From: Pseudoduganella flava
GTDB taxonomy: Bacteria > Pseudomonadota > Gammaproteobacteria > Burkholderiales > Burkholderiaceae_D
Length of the DNA stretch: 64,000 nucleotides
NCBI RefSeq assembly: GCF_007830495.1
Contig: NZ_VLKW01000010.1
Location: 186,001-250,000 of the forward strand
Reading direction: 5' to 3'
The translations under genes and the position numbers were made by a program. Positions 1 to 8,626 of this stretch are shown in pieces; positions within the stretch are counted from its first letter, which is position 1, and every line of letters begins with the position of its first letter. Below the pieces are notes generated by a model. It searched no databases, was not told the origin of the DNA, and saw only the letters and a program-made list of their open reading frames with translations.

Positions 1-293
1 TTCGCCACCGGCAGGTCGGCGATGGTGCCGACGACGACCACGTCGCGGCCCTCGTCCGCCTTGGCCAGGCCGGCGGACAGCGCATCGGCCGCCACCAGCG
101 CGGCCCACATGCAGCCGATGCCGGCACCGCAGGCAAACAATGCGGCGCAGCGTCCGCGCACATCAAACCGCCAGCCGATCAGCGCGGCCAGCACCAGCAG
201 TACCAGCAGCCAGGCCAACGGATGGGCGGGTAACGCGGCGCGCGTCTGCAGGAACGCGGCGCCGGCGACGAAACCAAGGATGGAGCTGCGCAT
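1..293 (-). CDS. comEC: ComEC/Rec2 competence protein, N-terminal fragment
   Basis: The gene runs off the left edge of the window; only about 97 N-terminal residues are visible, starting at the ATG at 293. The fragment begins MRSSILGFVAGAAFLQ and has two hydrophobic stretches (about residues 5-20 and 28-42) and a third near 48-68, followed by the start of a soluble segment. This is how the DNA-uptake channel ComEC begins: short TM helices, then a periplasmic domain. ComEC moves transforming single-stranded DNA across the inner membrane. It lies downstream of tatD on the same strand, a common arrangement in betaproteobacteria. The family call rests only on the N-terminus and context, so it is moderate. 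Confidence 0.6.
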   Translation of the reverse strand, partial: MRSSILGFVAGAAFLQTRAALPAHPLAWLLVLLVLAALIGWRFDVRGRCAALFACGAGIGCMWAALVAADALSAGLAKADEGRDVVVVGTIADLPVA

Positions 294-344
294 GCCACCT
301 CACAGGAGAGCGGCACGCCGTGGATGGATGCGGTGCGCCGGGCG

Positions 345-1148
345 CTACGTCCCTGTCAGGGCGCGCAGCCGAGGCATTACGATATGCGCGTTCGCCGTCG
401 TGGCGCGTTGAAGTTCGTCAAGCGGGATGCCGCGCAGTTGCGCCAGCACGTCGGCGATCGCCGGCACCTGGTCCGGCGTGTTGACGCCGGGGTGCAGCCA
501 GTGTGGCGCGATGTCCGGTGCATCCGTCTCCATCACGATGCTGTCCAGCGGCAGCTGTTCGGCGAGCCTGCGGATCTGCAATGCTCGTGTAAAAGTGACA
601 TTGCCGCCGAAGCCCAGCTTGAAGCCGACGTCGATGTAGCCCTGCGCCTGCTGGAAGCTGCCGTTGAACGCATGGGCGATGCCGCCGGCCGGCGGGATCT
701 GCCGCACGTGCTTCAGTACCTGATCCTGCGACTTGCGCACGTGCGTCAGCACGGGCAGGCCGAATTCACGGGCGATCTTCAGCTGCTCCCGGAAGAACAG
801 GATCTGCTTGTCGCGCATCGCCGGCTCGCACAGTTCAGGGAGGAAGAAGTCCAGCCCCACCTCGCCGATCGCGACGAAGTTCGGATCGTCCAGCGCCGCG
901 CGCACCGCATCGCGCATCGCCACCAGGTCGTCCTCGGTAGCGCGCGGCACGCAGATCGGGTGGATGCCGATCGCGTAGCTGGCATTGGCGGCGCTGGCCG
1001 CCAGGTCGCGCACGGCCGGCCAGTTATTCCGGTCGATCGCCGGAATGACGATCATGCCCACGCCCCGCTCCGCGGCACGGGCGGCGACGCCGAGCGAGTC
1101 GCCGCCGAACTCGCGCGCATCCAGGTGGCAGTGGGTGTCGATCCACAT
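345..1148 (-). CDS. TatD family metal-dependent hydrolase
   Basis: 267 aa, the usual length for TatD-type nucleases/hydrolases. The metal-binding motifs of the TIM-barrel amidohydrolase fold are present in order: DTHCHLD at residues 4-10, GEVGLD near 97, HVRKS near 137, HAFNGS near 160 and ETDAPD near 208. Family members are Mg-dependent 3'-5' DNA/RNA exonucleases or deoxyribonucleases in the cytoplasm; which of the TatD/YcfH/YjjV paralogues this is cannot be told from sequence alone. It starts 3 bp after the lolD stop codon, so it is probably cotranscribed with the lol genes. Nothing looks broken. Confidence 0.9.
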   Translation of the reverse strand: MWIDTHCHLDAREFGGDSLGVAARAAERGVGMIVIPAIDRNNWPAVRDLAASAANASYAIGIHPICVPRATEDDLVAMRDAVRAALDDPNFVAIGEVGLDFFLPELCEPAMRDKQILFFREQLKIAREFGLPVLTHVRKSQDQVLKHVRQIPPAGGIAHAFNGSFQQAQGYIDVGFKLGFGGNVTFTRALQIRRLAEQLPLDSIVMETDAPDIAPHWLHPGVNTPDQVPAIADVLAQLRGIPLDELQRATTANAHIVMPRLRALTGT

Positions 1149-1151
1149 GGT

Positions 1152-1844
1152 TTACTCGGGCCGGAGGCCTTCGTCCGTCAGCCGCAGCACGCGGTCGCAG
1201 CGGCGTGCCAGTTCCGGGTCGTGAGTGACGATGACGAATGCCGTGCCCAATGTGCGCGACAGCTCCAGCATCAGGTCGAAGATCTGCTCGGCCGTCGCGT
1301 GGTCCAGGTTGCCCGTCGGTTCGTCGGCCAGCACGCAGGCCGGCTGCGTCACCAGCGCGCGGGCCAGCGCCACGCGCTGCCGTTCGCCGCCGGACAGTTC
1401 GCCCGGCACGTGCGTCACGCGCTTGGCCAGGTTCACGCGCGCAAGCATCGCTTGCGCTTGCTCGTGCGCGTCCTTGCGCTTCATGCGGCGGATCATCAGC
1501 GGCATCGCCACGTTGTCCAGCGCCGAGAATTCCGGCAGCAGGTGGTGGAACTGGTAGACGAAGCCCAACGCCTGGTTGCGCAATTCGCCCCGCGCCGCTT
1601 CGGACAGCGTGGCGAAGTCCTTGCCCTGCAATGTCACGCTGCCGGTAGTCGGCGTATCGAGCCCGCCCAGCAGGTGCAGCAAGGTGGACTTGCCGGAGCC
1701 GGAAGCGCCGACGATGGCCACCCGCTCGCCGCGATGCACGGCGAAGTCGATCCCGGCCAGCACGTTGACGGAGTAGTCGCCCTGGGTGAACGTCTTGCCC
1801 AGGTTACGGCAGGACAGGACTGCCGGGTTGCCGTTCTCACTCAT
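1152..1844 (-). CDS. lolD: Lipoprotein-releasing ABC transporter ATPase LolD
   Basis: 230 aa, normal for LolD. Walker A is GASGSGKSTLLHLLGG (about residues 42-57), the signature is LSGGERQRVALARAL and Walker B is VLADEPTGNLD. The cytoplasmic ATPase powers extraction of outer-membrane lipoproteins from the inner membrane to the chaperone LolA, working with LolC/LolE membrane subunits. Its start overlaps the end of the upstream permease gene by 8 bp, indicating tight translational coupling. The next gene downstream is tatD after 3 bp. The neighbouring permeases settle the assignment against other MacB/FtsE-like ATPases. Confidence 0.95.
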   Translation of the reverse strand: MSENGNPAVLSCRNLGKTFTQGDYSVNVLAGIDFAVHRGERVAIVGASGSGKSTLLHLLGGLDTPTTGSVTLQGKDFATLSEAARGELRNQALGFVYQFHHLLPEFSALDNVAMPLMIRRMKRKDAHEQAQAMLARVNLAKRVTHVPGELSGGERQRVALARALVTQPACVLADEPTGNLDHATAEQIFDLMLELSRTLGTAFVIVTHDPELARRCDRVLRLTDEGLRPE

Positions 1845-3096
1845 AGCGCAACGCCTCCGCAGGTTTCACGCGCGCCGCGCTGCGGCTCGGGTACACGGTG
1901 GCCAGGAAGGCCATCAGCACGGAGACGACGCCGATCTTCGTCACGTCCGGCCAGCGCATGTCCGATGGCACGGTGGTGATGTAATAAATATCCTTCGACA
2001 AGAACTGCACTCCCAATAAATGTTCGATGAACGGTACGATCACGTCGATGTTCAGCGCCACCGCGACGCCGCCGGCCACGCCCAGCGCGGTGCCGAGCAA
2101 GCCCACCAGCGAGCCCTGGATGACGAAGATCTTCATGATGGAATTCGGCGATGCGCCCAAGGTGCGCAGGATGGCGATGTCCGGCTGCTTGTCCGTCACC
2201 GTCATCACCAGCGTCGACACGAGGTTGAACGCGGCCACCGCGATGATCAGCGTGAGGATGATGAACATCATGCGCTTTTCCGTCTGCACGGCGGCGAACC
2301 AGTTGGCGTTCAGCTTAGACCAGTCGCGCACCTGCAGGTGACCCGGCAGCAGCTTCTTCAACTCCTCGGCCACCTGCGGCGCGCGGTGCATGTCCGCCAG
2401 GCGCAGGCGCAGCCCGGCCGGCGCGTCCATGCGCAGCATGCGTTCGGCATCCTGCAGGTGGACGAAAGCCATGCCGGCGTCGAACTCCTGGTGCTGCGCG
2501 GAGAAGATGCCGACGACGGTGAAGTTGCGCATGCGCGGCACCAGGCCGGCCGGCGTCACGGTCCCTTGCGGCAGCACCATCGTCACCTTCTCGCCGATGC
2601 CGGCGCCCAGCGCGCGGGCCAGGTCGATGCCCAGCACGATGTTGAATTCGCCCGGCCGCAATGCCGCGAAGCTGCCCATCTTGACGTGTTTGGCGACGTC
2701 CGACACGTCCCCCTCCTGCTCCGGCAGCACGCCGCGCACCATCGCCGGGCGCAGCGCCTCGCCGCCATGCATCAGGCCCGCCTGCGTTTCCGAATACGGC
2801 GCGGCGCCCTTCACTTCCGGGTGGCGCAGCGCGTTCTTCGCCTGCTCCTGCCAGTCCGGCATGCCGCCCTGCGGGGCGAACACCTCGACGTGGGCCAGCA
2901 CCGACAGCATGCGGTCAGTGACGTCCTTCTGGAAGCCGTTCATCACCGACAGCACGACGATCAGCGCGCCGACGCCGAGCGCGATGCCGCACATCGAGAT
3001 CAGCGAGATGAACGAGATGAAGCCGCTGCGGCCGCTGCGCTTGCCGGCGCGCGTGTAGCGCAGGCCGACCAGCCATTCAAAGGGCAGATTACTCAT
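1837..3096 (-). CDS. lolC: LolC/LolE-type lipoprotein-releasing permease, paralogue 2
   Basis: 419 aa. Four transmembrane segments are predictable: one near residues 25-50 (IALGVGALIVVLSVMNGF) and three in the C-terminal third, flanking a large periplasmic domain. The N-terminal PFEWLVGLRYTRAGKRSGR and the C-terminal FtsX-type segment (DIAILRTLGASPNSIMKIF, ending in ARVKPAEALRYE) are family hallmarks. It is the membrane subunit that opens to receive triacylated lipoproteins and recruits LolA. It overlaps paralogue 1 upstream by 8 bp and lolD downstream by 8 bp, so the three form one translationally coupled unit. Whether it plays the LolC (LolA-binding) or LolE (lipoprotein-binding) role cannot be assigned here. 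Confidence 0.9.
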   Translation of the reverse strand: MSNLPFEWLVGLRYTRAGKRSGRSGFISFISLISMCGIALGVGALIVVLSVMNGFQKDVTDRMLSVLAHVEVFAPQGGMPDWQEQAKNALRHPEVKGAAPYSETQAGLMHGGEALRPAMVRGVLPEQEGDVSDVAKHVKMGSFAALRPGEFNIVLGIDLARALGAGIGEKVTMVLPQGTVTPAGLVPRMRNFTVVGIFSAQHQEFDAGMAFVHLQDAERMLRMDAPAGLRLRLADMHRAPQVAEELKKLLPGHLQVRDWSKLNANWFAAVQTEKRMMFIILTLIIAVAAFNLVSTLVMTVTDKQPDIAILRTLGASPNSIMKIFVIQGSLVGLLGTALGVAGGVAVALNIDVIVPFIEHLLGVQFLSKDIYYITTVPSDMRWPDVTKIGVVSVLMAFLATVYPSRSAARVKPAEALRYE

Positions 3097-4369
3097 AGCG
3101 CAGCGCCTCCGCCGGTTTCACGCGGGCCGCCCACCAGCTGGGGTACAGCGTTGCCAGGAACGCGAGGCCGACAGCCGTCGCGCCAATCACCGCCACGTCG
3201 AGCCAGCGCAGGTCGGACGGCACCTCGCTGATGAAATAGATATCCTTCGCCAGGAAGTGCACGCCGAACAGCGCTTCGATGCCGGCCACGATCGAGCCGA
3301 CGTTCAGCGCGACCAGCACGCCGCCCGCCACGCCCAGCGCGGTGCCGAGCACGCCGACCAGCGCGCCCTGCACCATGAAGATCTTCATCACCGAACGGGG
3401 CGAGGCGCCCAGGGTGCGCAGGATCGCGATGTCGGCCTGCTTGTCCGTCACCGTCATCACGAGCGTCGCGACGAGGTTGAACGCGGCCACCGCGATGATC
3501 AGCGTGAGGATGATGAACATCATCTTCTTCTGCGTCTGCACGGCCGCGAACCAGTTCACGTTCAGCTTCGACCAGTCGCGCACCAGCAGGTCGCCCGGCA
3601 TCGTTTGCTTCAGCTGGAACGCCACTTCGGGTGCGCGGTCCATGTCGCGCAGCTTCAGGCGCAGGCCGAACGGGCCGGCCAGGTCCAGCAGGCGCGCGCC
3701 GTCTTCCAGGTGCACGTAGGCGAGCGTGGAATCGAATTCGTTGTGGCCGGCCTCGAAGATGCCGACGACGGTAAAGGTGCGCAGCGCCGGCGCTCCTCCG
3801 CCGGTGCTGCCGCCAGTACCGCCGCCGCCCGACGCCAGCGCCATCGCCACCTTGCCGCCCACCTTCACGTCCAGCTCGCGGGCCAGCTCGATGCCCAGCA
3901 CGATGCCGGCACCGCCCGGGCGCAGGTCGGCGAAGCTGCCAGAGCGGATCTGGCGCGGCACGTCGGAGACCTTGCCCTCTTCTTCCGGCAGGATGCCGCG
4001 CACGATGGCCGGGCGCAGCACGTCGCCGCCATGCGCCAGCAGCGCCTGCAGCTCGACGAATGGCGCCGCGCCCTGCACCTCGGGATTGGCGAAGGCGCTG
4101 CGCGCCGTGGCGTGCCAGTCGGCCATCGGGCCGTTCATCTGGTACACCTCGACGTGGCCCAGCACGGACAGCATGCGCGCCGTGACTTCCTTCTGGAAGC
4201 CGTTGTACACGGACAGCACGATGATCAGCGCGGCGACGCCCAGGCCGATGCCGGCCATCGAAATGGCGGAGATGAACGAGATGAAGCTGTTGCGGCCGCT
4301 GCGCTTGCCGGCGCGCGTGTAGCGCAGCCCGACCAGCAATTCGAACGGCATCTGGTGGATCAAACTCAT
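3089..4369 (-). CDS. lolC: LolC/LolE-type lipoprotein-releasing permease, paralogue 1
   Basis: 426 aa from the ATG at 4369 (MSLIHQMPFELLVG...); an in-frame ATG at 4351 gives MPFELLVG and aligns better with the second paralogue, and neither has a clear Shine-Dalgarno sequence. Topology and motifs match the LolC/E family: TM near 35-55, a large periplasmic region, and three C-terminal TM segments with DIAILRTLGASPRSVMKIF. It closely resembles the downstream paralogue along its whole length but carries a glycine-rich insertion near residue 225 (ASGGGGTGGSTGGGAP). It is the first gene of the lol operon, divergent from the rpfE-like gene. Family certain; exact start and division of labour uncertain. 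Confidence 0.88.
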   Translation of the reverse strand: MSLIHQMPFELLVGLRYTRAGKRSGRNSFISFISAISMAGIGLGVAALIIVLSVYNGFQKEVTARMLSVLGHVEVYQMNGPMADWHATARSAFANPEVQGAAPFVELQALLAHGGDVLRPAIVRGILPEEEGKVSDVPRQIRSGSFADLRPGGAGIVLGIELARELDVKVGGKVAMALASGGGGTGGSTGGGAPALRTFTVVGIFEAGHNEFDSTLAYVHLEDGARLLDLAGPFGLRLKLRDMDRAPEVAFQLKQTMPGDLLVRDWSKLNVNWFAAVQTQKKMMFIILTLIIAVAAFNLVATLVMTVTDKQADIAILRTLGASPRSVMKIFMVQGALVGVLGTALGVAGGVLVALNVGSIVAGIEALFGVHFLAKDIYFISEVPSDLRWLDVAVIGATAVGLAFLATLYPSWWAARVKPAEALRYE

Positions 4370-4483
4370 GAAGAAGGACGGTTCCCTGGCGCAAAGACCG
4401 CAGTTTGCCATATAAACAGTATTTGATGGGTTACGGATGAGCTTGTAAGCCCGCCGCCAGGCACGATAGTCCCCGCTTTCCAT

Positions 4484-4489
4484 TACAAT
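4484..4489 (+). promoter_or_regulatory. -10 element TACAAT of the rpfE-recJ promoter
   Basis: TACAAT ends six bases before the ATG at 4495, so transcription would begin at or next to the start codon and the mRNA could be nearly leaderless. No good -35 hexamer is seen at normal spacing. Confidence 0.4.
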
Positions 4490-4494
4490 GCCGC

Positions 4495-5529
4495 ATGGAT
4501 TTGCCGAACCTCGCTACCACCCTCGTCGTACCCTACGGCCTGCCGCCCAAGGACATGGCCCCGGACCTGATCCGCAGCCTGCAGGCCCCGTCGCTGGCGA
4601 CTTTACTTTCTCGCAACACCAATCATGCCGCGCACGGCTTCGAGCCGGACACCCGGCTGCTGCCGCACGAGGCCTGGCTGGCGCATGCGCTGGGCCTGGC
4701 CGGCGATCCCGCCACGGCGCCGGCCGCGCCGTTCGCGCCGGCCGTGATGCGCGGCTACGGCCTGGCGCCTGCCGCCGGCCACTGGTTCGTGTTCCACCCC
4801 GTCCACGTGATCGTCGGCACGCACCTGATGATGCCCGACCTGCGCACCGTGCGGGTCGGCGAGGACGAGGCGCGCGCGCTGTTCGACGCGGCCCGCCCGC
4901 TGTTCGACGAGCCCGGCATGGAGCTCGTGTACGGCGACGCCCACACATGGTTCCTGCGCGCCGATGGCTGGACCGATCTGGCGACGGCGTCGCCGGACGC
5001 GGCCACCGGCGACAACCTGCACCCATGGATGCCGCGCGGGTCCGCCGCACGCGACTTCCGCCGGCTGCTGAACGAAGTGCAGATGCTGTGGCACGCCCAC
5101 CCCGTCAACGAGGGCCGCAAGCAGGCCGTCAATTCGTTCTGGCTGTGGGCGGGCGGCACGGCACCGCAGGCGCCGCAAGGCGTGCTAGCGACGGCCGCCG
5201 CGCCCGCCTGGCTGAACGCGCTGGCCGCGCCGGAACTGCGCGACGCGACCGCGGTCCAATGGCTGGCGCAGCAAGGCCCGCACCGCACGGCCGTGGCCGG
5301 CCACCTGGTCGCGGCCGGCATCGCCGAGGACTGGGGCCGGTGGCTGCAAGGCATGCAGCAGCTGGAGGACCAATGGTTCGCGCCGCTGCTGGCCGCGCTG
5401 CGCGGCGGCCAGGTTGCCAACGCGCGGCTTGTGCTGACGAACCGCCTCGGCTGGACCGACACCGCGACGACGAAACTGGCGCTGCACAAGTTCTGGCGTC
5501 CGCAACACTTGAAGAATCTGCTTACATAG
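4495..5529 (+). CDS. RpfE-type conserved protein upstream of recJ
   Basis: 344 aa, no signal peptide and no membrane segment. It matches the conserved protein encoded just before recJ in many beta- and gammaproteobacteria, called RpfE-type regulatory protein after the Xanthomonas rpf cluster, or a phosphoglycerate-mutase-like protein; its biochemical role is not established. Readable landmarks are the opening MDLPNLATTLVVPYGLPP, a central PVNEGRKQAVNSFWLWAGG (about residues 202-220) and a C-terminal RLVLTNRLGWTD. RecJ begins 12 bp downstream, so the two are surely one operon. The start is the only ATG near the -10 box. Confidence 0.75.
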   Translation: MDLPNLATTLVVPYGLPPKDMAPDLIRSLQAPSLATLLSRNTNHAAHGFEPDTRLLPHEAWLAHALGLAGDPATAPAAPFAPAVMRGYGLAPAAGHWFVFHPVHVIVGTHLMMPDLRTVRVGEDEARALFDAARPLFDEPGMELVYGDAHTWFLRADGWTDLATASPDAATGDNLHPWMPRGSAARDFRRLLNEVQMLWHAHPVNEGRKQAVNSFWLWAGGTAPQAPQGVLATAAAPAWLNALAAPELRDATAVQWLAQQGPHRTAVAGHLVAAGIAEDWGRWLQGMQQLEDQWFAPLLAALRGGQVANARLVLTNRLGWTDTATTKLALHKFWRPQHLKNLLT

Positions 5530-5541
5530 ATAGACCCGCCC

Positions 5542-7236
5542 ATGACCCGCATCGCCACCCGCCCCTGCCCGTTCCGCGAATCGGAAATGCTGCGCCAGGG
5601 CGGCATCCACCCCGTGCTGGCCCGCCTGTTCGCAGCGCGCGGCCTGACCGATCCGAGGGACCTGTCCGCCGAGCTGACGGCATTGATTCCCCCGCCGGGC
5701 CTGCTGCACATCGACGCGGCAGCCGTGTTCCTGGCCGACGCGATCGCCGCCGGCAAGCGCATGGTGATCGTCGCCGACTACGACTGCGACGGCGCCACCG
5801 CCTGCGCCACGGCGCTGCGCGGCCTGCGCGCAATGGGTGCGAAAGTCGACTTCATCGTGCCGAACCGCTTCGAGTACGGCTACGGCCTGACGCCGGAGAT
5901 CGTGGCGCTGACGGCGCGCGAAAAGGCGCCGGACATCATCATCACCGTCGACAACGGCATCGCCAGCATCGATGGCGTCGAGGAAGCGAAGCGCCGCGGC
6001 ATCGAAGTCGTCGTCACCGACCACCACCTGCCGGGCGACAAGCTGCCGGACGCGCGCGTCATCGTCAACCCGAACCAGCCGGCATGCGGCTTCCCGTCGA
6101 AGAACCTGGCCGGCGTCGGCGTCGTGTTCTACGTGCTGCTGGCCCTGCGCGCGGAGCTGCGCCGCCGCGGCGTGTTCGACGCGCAAACGCAGCCGAAGCT
6201 CGACCACCTGCTGGACCTGGTGGCGCTGGGCACGGTGGCCGACGTCGTCAAGCTCGATACCAACAACCGCATCCTCGTCGCGCAGGGCCTGAAGCGGATG
6301 CGCGCCGGCCGCATGCATGCCGGCGTGGCCGCGCTGTTCCGCGTGGCGGGCCGGCAGGCGCGCTGTGCGACGCCGTTCGACCTGGGCTTCGCACTGGGTC
6401 CGCGCCTGAACGCAGCCGGCCGGCTGGAAGACATGTCGCTGGGGATCGAATGCCTGATCACGGACGACGAAGGGCGCGCCTGGGCGCTGGCCCAGCAGCT
6501 CAACGAGATCAACCTGAAGCGCCGCGAAATCGAGGCCGAAATGCAGGATGCGGCGCTGCTGCACCTGGACGACTTCCAACCCGCGCAGAGCACGACGATC
6601 AGCGTGTTCGACGACACGTGGCACCAGGGCGTGATCGGCATCGTCGCGTCGCGGCTGAAGGAAAAATTCTACCGGCCGACCATCACCTTCGCGCCGGCCG
6701 GCGACGGCTGGATCAAGGGTTCCGGCCGCTCGATCGCGGGCTTTCACCTGCGCGATGCGCTGGACCTCGTGTCGAAACGCGCGCCCAGCCTGATCGACAA
6801 GTTCGGCGGCCATGCGATGGCGGCCGGCCTGTCGATCCGCGCCGAAGCGTTCGACGCGTTCGCGCAGGCGTTCGAGGCGGTCGGCCGCGCACTGTTGACG
6901 GAACAGCAGCTGGAACGGGTGATCGAGACGGATGGCCCGCTGGAAGACGCGTACTTCACGCCGCAGTTCATCGAGATCCTGGACGGCATCGTCTGGGGCC
7001 AGGGCTTCGCGCCACCCGTGTTCTGCGATGAATTCCGCGTGGTCAGCCAGCGCATCCTGAAGGAGCGCCACCTGAAGCTGCTGCTGGAGAAGAACGGCGC
7101 GCGCTACGACGCGATCTGGTTCGGCCGCACGGATGCCGTCGGCGAACGGGCGCGCGTTGCGTTCCGGCTCGACGCCAACGAGTACAACGGCACCACGCGG
7201 GTGCAGCTGATGGTGGAACACGCCGAGCCGGCGTAA
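5542..7236 (+). CDS. recJ: Single-stranded-DNA-specific 5'-3' exonuclease RecJ
   Basis: 564 aa, typical of RecJ. The DHH phosphoesterase core is clear: DYDCDGATA (about residues 79-87), VDNGIAS (near 135) and TDHHLPGD (near 156). The C-terminal DHHA1 region contains GVIGIVASRLKEKFYRPT and GSGRSI followed by GGHAMAAG. It degrades single-stranded DNA 5' to 3' in RecF-pathway recombination and base-excision or mismatch repair. It follows the rpfE-like gene by 12 bp and is the last plus-strand gene before convergent genes. Confidence 0.97.
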   Translation: MTRIATRPCPFRESEMLRQGGIHPVLARLFAARGLTDPRDLSAELTALIPPPGLLHIDAAAVFLADAIAAGKRMVIVADYDCDGATACATALRGLRAMGAKVDFIVPNRFEYGYGLTPEIVALTAREKAPDIIITVDNGIASIDGVEEAKRRGIEVVVTDHHLPGDKLPDARVIVNPNQPACGFPSKNLAGVGVVFYVLLALRAELRRRGVFDAQTQPKLDHLLDLVALGTVADVVKLDTNNRILVAQGLKRMRAGRMHAGVAALFRVAGRQARCATPFDLGFALGPRLNAAGRLEDMSLGIECLITDDEGRAWALAQQLNEINLKRREIEAEMQDAALLHLDDFQPAQSTTISVFDDTWHQGVIGIVASRLKEKFYRPTITFAPAGDGWIKGSGRSIAGFHLRDALDLVSKRAPSLIDKFGGHAMAAGLSIRAEAFDAFAQAFEAVGRALLTEQQLERVIETDGPLEDAYFTPQFIEILDGIVWGQGFAPPVFCDEFRVVSQRILKERHLKLLLEKNGARYDAIWFGRTDAVGERARVAFRLDANEYNGTTRVQLMVEHAEPA

Positions 7237-7268
7237 AGGACACGGCTGGATACGACCGGCCCGGCGTT

Positions 7269-7284
7269 GCGGAGTCGACTCCGC
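7269..7284. repeat. 16-bp perfect palindrome between recJ and a convergent gene
   Basis: GCGGAGTCGACTCCGC is its own reverse complement and lies in the short gap between the ends of recJ and the convergent DUF4440-type gene. It may contribute to transcription ending, but no T-run follows on either strand. Confidence 0.35.
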
Positions 7285-7293
7285 GTCAGCGGA

Positions 7294-7797
7294 TCATTCG
7301 ACCATCGCTTCCGGACGGGCGCCCGCCTGCTGCCGGCAGTTGCACACGTCTTCCCCCTTGTCGAACACGATGCGCCAACGGCCCTGGCCTTCCTGCCGCC
7401 ACACGGAGTTGAAGCGGCCCGTCACCTGGCCCGCCGGGTCCTTCACGGGACCGCTGGAATGGGCCAGCGTGCCGGACGTCAGCACCGACACACGGTCCGG
7501 CGCCCACGAGAACGGCGCCTCGGCACCATCGAAGAACGGCTTCCACGCATCGGCCACGGCTTCCTTGCCGCGCAGGATGCCGTTCCCCGCATAGAAGATC
7601 GCCTCGTCGGACAGGAACGTCTTGAACGCATCGAAGTCCCGGTTCGCCATCGACGCCGCAAACGCACGCTCGGTGGCGATCACCTGGCGGCGCAGGGCAG
7701 CGTTGTCGAGCTCCGACGGCCCGGCCCAGGCGCATGCGGAGTAGGAAGACGCCAGCAGCATGCCGGCGGTGACAAGTCCTGCAAGTTTGGTACGCAT
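7294..7797 (-). CDS. Secreted DUF4440/SnoaL-like protein, copy 1
   Basis: 167 aa. A Sec signal peptide (residues 1 to about 25, ending near CAWAG) is followed by one NTF2-like/SnoaL domain of the DUF4440 type, with ATERAFAASMANRDF, a central GKEAVADAWKPFFDGAEAPF and the strand GRWRIVFDKGEDVCNC. Such cone-shaped domains bind small molecules or act as ketosteroid-isomerase-like enzymes; the ligand here is unknown. AAAGGAAA precedes the ATG at 7797. It is a close paralogue of the next gene upstream on the same strand and shares a C-terminal C-x-C pair with it. Periplasmic location is inferred from the signal peptide. Confidence 0.8.
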   Translation of the reverse strand: MRTKLAGLVTAGMLLASSYSACAWAGPSELDNAALRRQVIATERAFAASMANRDFDAFKTFLSDEAIFYAGNGILRGKEAVADAWKPFFDGAEAPFSWAPDRVSVLTSGTLAHSSGPVKDPAGQVTGRFNSVWRQEGQGRWRIVFDKGEDVCNCRQQAGARPEAMVE

Positions 7798-7927
7798 TTC
7801 AATTTCCTTTCAGGTCACGTTAAAGAGCTGATGGGAGAACTGATGGTACGCCCGGCAACGTGCAAGGAAAAGCGCCGGGTGCGTCCGGCTGCCTGTTGAT
7901 GGCTTTTTTACAACGCTCGCGTGGCGT

Positions 7928-8431
7928 TCAAGGCTGCCGCCTGCCCACGCACTGGCACGGCACGTCGCCCTTGTCGAACACGATGCGCCAACGCCCCGGT
8001 GCCTCCAGGCGCCACACCGAGTAAAAGCGCGCGATCGTGCGCCCCGCCGCGTCGCGCACGGGGCCGGAGGTGGCAGCGAGCGTGCCGTCCGCCAGCACGT
8101 CAACCTCCTCCGGCGCCCACGCGAACGGCGCCTCGGCGCCGTCGAAATAGCGCTGCCAGTAGGCCGTTACGGCCGGCTTGCCGCGCAGTGGCGCCGGGCT
8201 CGAGTAAAACACGGCATCATCGGCGATGAATCGCTGGAAGGCGGCGAAGTCGCGCCGCGCCAGCGAAGCGGCGAACGCCCTCTCCGTGTCGGCAACCTGC
8301 CGCGTCAACGCGGCAACGGCGGCGGACGGGGCCGAGGCCGCGGGCGGGGCCGGCGCCGCAGCGCAGCCGGCCAGCAGCAGCGTGGCCAGGAGCGGCAGCG
8401 TCATCGAAGCGGCAAGCGTGGTCGCGCGCAT
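7928..8431 (-). CDS. DUF4440/SnoaL-like lipoprotein, copy 2
   Basis: 167 aa from the ATG at 8431, which has AAAGGA eight bases upstream. The N-terminus carries a lipoprotein signal peptide with lipobox LLAGC (cysteine near residue 22), then an alanine/proline-rich linker and one SnoaL-like domain. The domain repeats copy 1 almost motif for motif: DTERAFAASLARRDFAAF, YFDGAEAPFAWAPE and GRWRIVFDKGDVPCQC. The two genes are tandem, equal in length, and separated by 130 bp without another gene, so they look like a duplication in which one product became membrane-anchored. Function unknown. Confidence 0.8.
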   Translation of the reverse strand: MRATTLAASMTLPLLATLLLAGCAAAPAPPAASAPSAAVAALTRQVADTERAFAASLARRDFAAFQRFIADDAVFYSSPAPLRGKPAVTAYWQRYFDGAEAPFAWAPEEVDVLADGTLAATSGPVRDAAGRTIARFYSVWRLEAPGRWRIVFDKGDVPCQCVGRRQP

Positions 8432-8576
8432 GGCATTCCTTTCAAGTTGCGAGTCTGACCATCGTACGCCCGTCATCGGGGCACCGGAAGGCGCGCCCTT
8501 TGACCTGGAATAAGCCTCAAGGTGGCGCCAGCGCGACCGGGCGCAGCCGAACCATTGATGGTGCACAACAGCTTGC

Positions 8577-8605
8577 TTGCAAAGAACACGAAATCGGAGT
8601 ATAAA
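8577..8605 (+). promoter_or_regulatory. Promoter of the DUF2384/RES toxin-antitoxin operon
   Basis: -35 TTGCAA (8577-8582) and -10 TATAAA (8600-8605) are 17 bp apart. Short inverted arms GGAG (8596-8599) and CTCC (8608-8611) flank the -10 box and are a plausible autoregulatory operator, as is usual for antitoxin genes. Confidence 0.55.
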
Positions 8606-8626
8606 GTCTCCATAACTGGAGGACAT

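Noticed and set aside
4495..7236. Presence of a DSF quorum-sensing (rpf) cluster, suggested by rpfE next to recJ
   Set aside because: No rpfF, rpfC or rpfG gene is in the window. The rpfE-recJ order is common in proteobacteria without DSF signalling.
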